Assembly: GCF_013155265.1 (NCBI RefSeq)
Contig: NZ_JABJXU010000006.1
Coordinates: forward strand, 62,001-126,000
Length of the DNA: 64,000 nt
Origin: Enterococcus sp. MMGLQ5-1
Lineage (GTDB): Bacteria > Bacillota > Bacilli > Lactobacillales > Streptococcaceae
Direction: 5' to 3'
A program made the translations under genes and the position numbers. The notes under the pieces are model-generated. The model searched no databases and was not told the origin of the DNA. It saw only the letters and a list, made by a program, of their open reading frames with translations. Shown piece after piece: positions 58,608-64,000 of this stretch; the stretch's first letter is position 1; the number at the start of each line of letters is the position of its first letter.

Positions 58608-59282
58608 TTATTCAATTGTATTATTATTTGATAATTCAGTAATTTTACCTGTCTTTAAATAAACAATCCATTCACATAAATTAGTTGAATAATCACCAAT
58701 ACGTTCTAGGTAGGTACAAACATGTAAATAGTCATTACCCGCCACTATTGTCTCTGGATTTTCTTTGATTGCTGAAATTGCGTGGCTTCTAATTTCATTA
58801 AACATTTTATTTATTTTATTGTCCCATGTCGCGACCTCACGAGCACGATCGGCATCAGATTGAATATAAGCATTAAGTGCTGCATCCAGCATTTTTTTTA
58901 CTTCCTCACCCATAATTGAAATTTCCTTTTCAATCTCTGGTAAACGCTCTTCCCCTTTCATATGAATGGTGCTCTTACAAATCGAGACCGCATGATCGCC
59001 CATTCTTTCAAGATCACTTGAAGCTTTTAGAACAGTTATTACAGTTCTCAAATCAGTTGAAACTGGCTGCTGCAATGCGATAATTTCAAATGATTTCTTT
59101 TCAAGCTTAATTTCCAGCTCATTGATTTCTTCATCATCTTCAATTACTTCCTTTGCTAAATCCTTATCATGTGAGACAAAGGCTCGAACTGCCTTATTTA
59201 ATTGCGCAGATACCTGTGTTCCCATCGAATAAAATTGATTGTGTAGCTTATTAAGCTGCTCTTCAAATTGTGTCCTTAACAT
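58608..59282 (-). CDS. phoU: Phosphate-signalling protein PhoU
   Basis: 224 residues, two three-helix PhoU repeats. MLRTQFEEQLNKLHNQFYSMG starts the first; the metal-binding DLERMGDHAVSI closes it, and CTYLERIGDYSTNL is the second copy. PhoU links the Pst transporter to the PhoR kinase and reduces phosphate uptake. It is last in the pst operon. Confidence 0.96.
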   Translation of the reverse strand: MLRTQFEEQLNKLHNQFYSMGTQVSAQLNKAVRAFVSHDKDLAKEVIEDDEEINELEIKLEKKSFEIIALQQPVSTDLRTVITVLKASSDLERMGDHAVSICKSTIHMKGEERLPEIEKEISIMGEEVKKMLDAALNAYIQSDADRAREVATWDNKINKMFNEIRSHAISAIKENPETIVAGNDYLHVCTYLERIGDYSTNLCEWIVYLKTGKITELSNNNTIE

Positions 59283-59308
59283 AGCTTTTCTCCTTTAATT
59301 TACCCTTA

Positions 59309-60067
59309 TTATCCAAATTTACCTGTAATATAATCCTCCGTTTGCTGCTCCTTAGGATTTAAGAAAATATTTTTGGTCCGATCATATTCAATTAAGCTAC
59401 CGTCTAAAAAGAATGCTGTTCGATCTGAAATTCGAGAGGCCTGTTGCATATTGTGGGTAACAATAATCATTGTATACTTCTGCTTTAATTCTAAAAGCAT
59501 TGCCTCAATTTTACCTGATGAAATCGGATCTAAGGCACTTGTTGGCTCATCTAATAAAATAACATCTGGGTTCACTGCTAAAACTCGCGCGATGCAAACC
59601 CGCTGCTGCTGTCCACCTGACAAGCCAAGTGCTGATTGATGTAGCTTATCTTTTACTTCCTCCCAAATTGAAGCATCCTTTAAGCTTTTCTCTACCGCTT
59701 CATCTAAGATTAGCTTATCCTTTACGCCATTTAAACGCAATCCATAGACAACATTTTCGTAAATTGAGAAGGGAAAGGGATTGGGCTGCTGAAAAACCAT
59801 GCCAATTTCTTTTCTTAATTTAACAGTATCCATCTTTGCACCATAAATATTTTGCTGTTGATAATTAATTGTTCCTGTAATAGTAACCCCTGGCACTAAA
59901 TCATTCATCCGATTGATTGAGCGCAATAAGGTTGACTTACCAGAGCCCGATGGACCAATCAGAGCTGTAATTTCACCTTTATAATAATCCATTGTAATAT
60001 TATTAAGACTTTTTTTCTTTCCATAATATAACGATAAATCATTAACACTAATAATAGTTTCTGACAT
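59309..60067 (-). CDS. pstB: Phosphate ABC transporter ATP-binding protein, second copy
   Basis: 252 residues with Walker [21 protein letters not shown], PstB-type Q-loop region [18 protein letters not shown], signature [15 protein letters not shown] and Walker [14 protein letters not shown]. It pairs with PstA and PstC. The upstream gene is a close paralogue, a duplication widespread in Lactobacillales. Confidence 0.95.
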   Translation of the reverse strand: MSETIISVNDLSLYYGKKKSLNNITMDYYKGEITALIGPSGSGKSTLLRSINRMNDLVPGVTITGTINYQQQNIYGAKMDTVKLRKEIGMVFQQPNPFPFSIYENVVYGLRLNGVKDKLILDEAVEKSLKDASIWEEVKDKLHQSALGLSGGQQQRVCIARVLAVNPDVILLDEPTSALDPISSGKIEAMLLELKQKYTMIIVTHNMQQASRISDRTAFFLDGSLIEYDRTKNIFLNPKEQQTEDYITGKFG

Positions 60068-60119
60068 ACCTACTCCTCTTCATCTAAAAACGTTATTCAC
60101 TGCTATATCTGCTTTAAAA

Positions 60120-60920
60120 CTAACCAAAATGACCAGAAACATAATCTTCGGTTGGTTTTAATTTCGGTCTCGTAAAAATTTTCTTAGTATGATCATATTC
60201 AATCAAATCACCTGCATAGAAAAAAGCAGTATAATCACTAATCCGAGCTGCCTGCTGCATATTATGAGTAACAATAATAATAGAATAATCATTTTTTAAT
60301 TGAATTAAAGTTTCCTCTACGACTGATGTAGAAATCGGATCAAGGGCACTTGCGGGCTCGTCTAGTAATAATATATCTGGCTTAAGGGCAATCGCACGCG
60401 CGATACATAAACGTTGCTGCTGTCCACCAGATAAGGCCAAGGCTGATTTATTAAGCTCATCTTTGACCTGATCCCAAAGCGCCGCCTGCTTCAAGCTTGT
60501 TTCAACCGCCTCATCAAGCTTCGCTTTGTCTGTAATACCATGACGCTCCAAAGCAAAAGTAATATTTTTATAAATTGATTTTGCAAATGGATTGGGTCGT
60601 TGAAACACCATACCAATATGCTTACGCATTTCATAAACATTAACTGCAGATTGATTAATATCAATGCCCTTGTAATCAATTTCACCTGTCACTTTCGCAC
60701 TCGCAATCGTATCATTCATTCGATTTAAAGAACGAAGATAGGTAGATTTACCAGACCCTGACGGTCCTATTAATGCAGTAATTTTATTCCTTTCAAAGCG
60801 CATATCAACACCCTTAATCGATTCATTATTACCATAATAAACATGTAAATTTTTGGTTGAAAGCGCAATTTCTTTATCCTCCAGCGTAATAATATGACGC
60901 TGACTAAAATCATAAGCCAA
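60120..60920 (-). CDS. pstB: Phosphate ABC transporter ATP-binding protein, first copy
   Basis: 266 residues with [53 protein letters not shown] and ILLLDEPASALDP. It has an N-terminal extension (SQRHIITLEDKEIALS) absent from the second copy. Both copies could alternate in the same PstAC complex. Confidence 0.95.
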   Translation of the reverse strand: MAYDFSQRHIITLEDKEIALSTKNLHVYYGNNESIKGVDMRFERNKITALIGPSGSGKSTYLRSLNRMNDTIASAKVTGEIDYKGIDINQSAVNVYEMRKHIGMVFQRPNPFAKSIYKNITFALERHGITDKAKLDEAVETSLKQAALWDQVKDELNKSALALSGGQQQRLCIARAIALKPDILLLDEPASALDPISTSVVEETLIQLKNDYSIIIVTHNMQQAARISDYTAFFYAGDLIEYDHTKKIFTRPKLKPTEDYVSGHFG

Positions 60921-60932
60921 ATTCTTTCCTCC

Positions 60933-61820
60933 TTATGCCGATGTTAATTTGGCATGCAATTTTTTACCGATAAATCTTGCCACTAAATTAAATAGTAAGA
61001 CCACCAAAATTAACACAGCCGAAGCGCCTGCTGAAACCTGCGCAGCATCGGGAATATTGCCTTCACTATTTACTTTCCAAATATGAACAGCGAGTGTTTC
61101 CGCTTGTCTAAAAATACTAATCGGACTTGACACCGAAAGCGGATTCCAGTTTGACCAATCTAAAGCTGGCGCCGACTGTCCTGCAGTGTAAATCAAGGCT
61201 GCTGCCTCACCGAAAATACGACCGCTGCTCAAAACAATACCTGTCACAATTCCCGGTAAAGCTTCTGGAATAATAACGTGTAAAACAGTTTCCCATCTTG
61301 ATAAGCCAAGTGCTAAGCCAGCCTCACGCTGCGTGAAAGAAATGGCCTTTAAGCTCTCTTCAACATTTCTCGTCATCAAGGGCAAATTAAAGACAGTGAG
61401 TGCCAAGGCGCCTGAAAGAATTGAAAAGCCGTAACCAATTTGAATTACAAATATTAAAAAGCCAAATAAACCAACGACTACCGAGGGTAAAGAGCTTAAT
61501 ATTTCAATTGCTGTTCTGATTAAACGTGTAAGCCAGTTGTCCTTCGCATACTCTGATAGAAAAATACCAGCTCCGAGAGAAATAGGAAAACTAATCAGCA
61601 TGGTAATTAATAATAAGAAAAAGGAATTAAATAATTGAATACCGATGCCACCCCCGGCTTCATAGGATTTGGCTGGACTCGTCAAAAAATGCCAAGAAAC
61701 ATGAGGTAAGCCCTTTATCAGAATATAAAATAATAAGGAAGCCAGAATTAAAACGATTAGAGCTGAGATTAAATATAAAATACCTGTTGCAATTTTATCT
61801 ACTTTTTTGGCATTCATCAT
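60933..61820 (-). CDS. pstA: Phosphate ABC transporter permease PstA
   Basis: 295 residues with six hydrophobic segments, the first at residues 14-36 (ILYLISALIVLILASLLFY). The coupling helix EAGLALGLSRWETVLHVIIPEALPG carries the EAA motif near residue 165-190. It overlaps the pstC stop by 4 bases (start ATG ATG). Confidence 0.95.
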   Translation of the reverse strand: MMNAKKVDKIATGILYLISALIVLILASLLFYILIKGLPHVSWHFLTSPAKSYEAGGGIGIQLFNSFFLLLITMLISFPISLGAGIFLSEYAKDNWLTRLIRTAIEILSSLPSVVVGLFGFLIFVIQIGYGFSILSGALALTVFNLPLMTRNVEESLKAISFTQREAGLALGLSRWETVLHVIIPEALPGIVTGIVLSSGRIFGEAAALIYTAGQSAPALDWSNWNPLSVSSPISIFRQAETLAVHIWKVNSEGNIPDAAQVSAGASAVLILVVLLFNLVARFIGKKLHAKLTSA

Positions 61821-62734
61821 TTTAGCGCTCCCTTCTTAGCAATCATGCGCATCGTAATATTAAAAATTAATGACATTACTAATAGTAATAACGCAAGTGA
61901 CCATAAAACGTTATTTTCTAAGGTTCCCATAATTGTATTACCGATACCCATTGTTAAAACGGAGGTTAAGGTCGAGGCAGGTGTAATAAGACTGGTTGGC
62001 ATAACTGCAGAATTACCAACAACCATTTGAATTGCTAACGCCTCGCCGAACGCTCTCGCCATACCAAAAACAACCGCTGTTAAAATTCCAGGCGTTGCAG
62101 CACGAAGTAAAACTCGCCAAATTGTTTGCCATCTTGTTGCCCCAAGGCCTAAGGAAGCCTCTTTATAAAACCTTGGTACAGCCCTTAAAGCATCAACCGT
62201 CATTGAAGTAACTGTTGGTAAAATCATCACAAACAAAACAAATGTGCCTGATAGAATACCAAATCCAGTGCCACCAAAAACATTGCGCACAAAAGGAACA
62301 ATGACTGTTAAACCAATGAAGCCATAGACAACTGAAGGAATACCCACCAATAATTCAATAACTGGTTGTAATATTTTTGCACCACGTTTTGGTGAAATTT
62401 CAGTCATAAAAATTGCGGCACCGATTGCAAAAGGCGTTGCAACTAAGGCCGATAATAAAGTCACAATCAATGAGCCAAGAAACATCGGTAATGCACCAAC
62501 CATTGGTTTACCATCACTACCTAGCTGGCTTGGATCCCATTGTGTACCGAATAAAAATTTAAAGATATTAACCTTATCAACAAAAAAGGTTGACAGACCC
62601 TTTTGAGCAACGAAAAGGAAAATCATTGCTACCACGATTACAATTAAACTAATACAGCAAAATGTAATGGTTTTACCAAATCGTTCTAATCTAGTACGTT
62701 TAGACTTTTTAAGTAATTCTTGATTAATTTCCAA
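61817..62734 (-). CDS. pstC: Phosphate ABC transporter permease PstC
   Basis: 305 residues, six membrane segments; EASLGLGATRWQTIWRVLLRAATPG is the EAA loop. NIFKFLFGTQWDPS and LLVGIPSVVYGFIGL are characteristic. A gap of about 210 bases separates it from pstS; nothing structured is evident there. Confidence 0.95.
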   Translation of the reverse strand: MEINQELLKKSKRTRLERFGKTITFCCISLIVIVVAMIFLFVAQKGLSTFFVDKVNIFKFLFGTQWDPSQLGSDGKPMVGALPMFLGSLIVTLLSALVATPFAIGAAIFMTEISPKRGAKILQPVIELLVGIPSVVYGFIGLTVIVPFVRNVFGGTGFGILSGTFVLFVMILPTVTSMTVDALRAVPRFYKEASLGLGATRWQTIWRVLLRAATPGILTAVVFGMARAFGEALAIQMVVGNSAVMPTSLITPASTLTSVLTMGIGNTIMGTLENNVLWSLALLLLVMSLIFNITMRMIAKKGALK

Positions 62735-62947
62735 ACTGTTCTCCTTATCTCAAAAGCTGAAACGACCGTTTAGCAGTATACCGTTTTTAGATTACTATAA
62801 CATTAAAGCTGCCAAAGCGACTTACTTACTATTTATTTAATGTTGCTAATCCACGGCAGACAATGCATCTTATTAAATTTTCTCCTTAAGCATTGACAAA
62901 GTGCTGATCGTAAAGCTAGATTACTCTCCATAATTATTATTTATCAA

Positions 62948-63802
62948 TTAATTGGCAATTAGCTCACCTGCAGCATCACGTTTAACCTGCATCGAATGGA
63001 CAGAAATGTATCCTAATTTTGTTACCAAATTATTTTGCACCTCTTCACTTAACATATAGGTCAAGAAATCTTTGGCTAACTCAGTTGGCTCACCTTTAGT
63101 ATACATATGTTCATATGCCCAAATTTTCCAATCATTTATCTGCACATTAGCCTCTGTTGGCTTAACCCCATCGAGCGTTAGTGTTTTTACTGTTTTATCA
63201 ACATAGCTAAACGCAACATAACTAATCGCTCCGGGTGTTTCCGCAACAATTGAACGCACCGTGCCAGAGGAATCCTGTTCCTGTGATTTTTTAGCAGCCT
63301 TACCATCCATAACCCATTTTTCAAATGTTGCTCTAGTACCAGAGCCATTCGCTCGATTTAAAATAACGATTTTTAGATTTTTACCACCAACCTCTTGCCA
63401 ATTGGTAATCTCTCCTGTAAAAATTTTTCTAAGCTGCTCAGTCGTTATACCGTCAACACCAACATTTTTATTGACAATCGGTGTAATACCGACTACTGCG
63501 ACCTGATGATCAACGAGCTCATCAGCCTTGATGCCGTCTTTTTCCTCAGCAAAAACATCTGAATTTCCAATCTGTACAGCACCCGCCTGAACTTGAGAAA
63601 GCCCTGTCCCTGAGCCGCCACCTTGGACATTAATAAATCTTCCGGGATTTTCATTAGAATAACTCTCGCCAGCAGTTTCGACAAGCGGCTGGAGTGCAGT
63701 AGAGCCAACCGCAGTGATTGATTCACCCTTATCAATCCACTTTGCACAGCCTGAAAGCAATAAGCAGCTTAATAAACCTACACAAATTAATAATTTCTTC
63801 AT
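62948..63802 (-). CDS. pstS: Phosphate-binding lipoprotein PstS
   Basis: 284 residues. A lipoprotein signal ([10 protein letters not shown], Cys19) anchors it to the membrane. [26 protein letters not shown] and [15 protein letters not shown] are the phosphate-binding loops. It delivers phosphate to PstCA. A GAGAGG site precedes the ATG. Upstream lies a Pho-box-like repeat series and a hairpin. Confidence 0.96.
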   Translation of the reverse strand: MKKLLICVGLLSCLLLSGCAKWIDKGESITAVGSTALQPLVETAGESYSNENPGRFINVQGGGSGTGLSQVQAGAVQIGNSDVFAEEKDGIKADELVDHQVAVVGITPIVNKNVGVDGITTEQLRKIFTGEITNWQEVGGKNLKIVILNRANGSGTRATFEKWVMDGKAAKKSQEQDSSGTVRSIVAETPGAISYVAFSYVDKTVKTLTLDGVKPTEANVQINDWKIWAYEHMYTKGEPTELAKDFLTYMLSEEVQNNLVTKLGYISVHSMQVKRDAAGELIAN

Positions 63803-63905
63803 AAAAATAATACGTCCTCTCGTCAGGTAATAACAATAAATCCTGCCAAATTGATAAAAAAATAGGTTAAAATCGTCTAAAAAACAGTAAGCTTAGCAAT
63901 TATTT

Positions 63906-63951
63906 CATAAAAAAAACTGATATATTCAGCTCGTTCAAATATTATCAGTTT
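63906..63951 (-). terminator. Terminator-like hairpin between the Pho boxes and pstS
   Basis: AAACTGATA (63914-63922) and TATCAGTTT (63943-63951) form a 9-bp perfect stem, extended by further A-T pairs, with T8 on the minus strand. It could end a gene beyond the right edge, or act as an attenuator in the pst leader. Confidence 0.72.
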
Positions 63952-63961
63952 AAACTTGTAA

Positions 63962-64000
63962 TACAAATTTTTTATGAAGCAATTGTAAATTTTTTGTAAA
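63962..64000 (-). promoter_or_regulatory. Pho-box-like tandem repeats
   Basis: On the minus strand four six-base units are spaced by five bases: TTTACA, TTTACA, TTCATA and TTTGTA. This fits the PhoP binding mode in Firmicutes (TT[A/T]ACA-like repeats with an 11-bp period). The first two match well, the last two poorly. The array reaches the window edge and may extend further. Confidence 0.6.

Overview
The window is chromosomal DNA from an AT-rich Gram-positive bacterium, most likely of the order Lactobacillales. The evidence is the set and order of genes: murF-ddl, a comG operon followed by a YtxK-type methyltransferase and ackA, an spx-UPF0223-suhB group, MecA, an F-type ATPase operon followed by a DUF1146 gene, murA and an EpuA-type gene, a his operon using the short HisG plus HisZ, and a pst operon with two pstB genes. 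The genus cannot be fixed from the sequence alone. Nearly all genes lie on the minus strand. The exceptions are histidinol-phosphatase-thrC and a small membrane gene (32.7-35.8 kb) and a 70-residue ORF at 56.9 kb. No rRNA, tRNA, CRISPR array, prophage or intact insertion sequence was seen.

Layout. 0-2.7 kb: start of murF, ddl and ackA. 2.8-7.6 kb: methyltransferase and comGA-comGG, the DNA-uptake pseudopilus. 7.7-9.3 kb: suhB, UPF0223, spx. 9.5-11.6 kb: two tandem DAHP synthases. 11.8-18 kb: secA, a Ser-rich anchored protein, a two-enzyme autolysin with SLH repeats, mecA. 18-20 kb: alr, acpS and two small genes. 20.2-32.5 kb: a his operon with all pathway enzymes except the phosphatase. It is interrupted by an ABC transporter, serB, a YjbR-like gene and a YnfA-like gene. 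It is preceded by a T-box leader and an array of identical 121-bp repeats. The histidinol phosphatase and thrC are transcribed divergently. 36-39.6 kb: nadE, pncB, tag and a PH/SHOCT protein. 39.6-44.1 kb: uvrC, a YitT-family protein, coiA. 44.2-53.2 kb: rpsU, an EpuA-like gene, murA, DUF1146, atpBEFHAGDC. 53.4-58.5 kb: nitroreductase, SprT-like, Tex, an oxidoreductase and a broken gene. 58.6-64 kb: pstS-C-A-B-B-phoU with a Pho-box-like repeat array at the window edge.

The most notable points are: (1) a 121-bp tandem array between the his T-box terminator and hisC, whose core recurs as a diverged copy upstream of uvrC at 41.56 kb; (2) apparent one-base frameshifts in homopolymers in two competence genes, comGA (A7) and coiA (AAAAGGGG), plus a comGF with no ordinary start codon; (3) six copies of a 7-bp repeat just upstream of the atpA ribosome binding site; (4) a 184-bp imperfect inverted repeat downstream of thrC; (5) tandem 11-bp-spaced Pho-box motifs followed at once by a terminator-like hairpin upstream of pstS. 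I did not find a defence system or any cluster that looks like a wholly new multi-gene system. The his leader repeat family is the best candidate for something undescribed.
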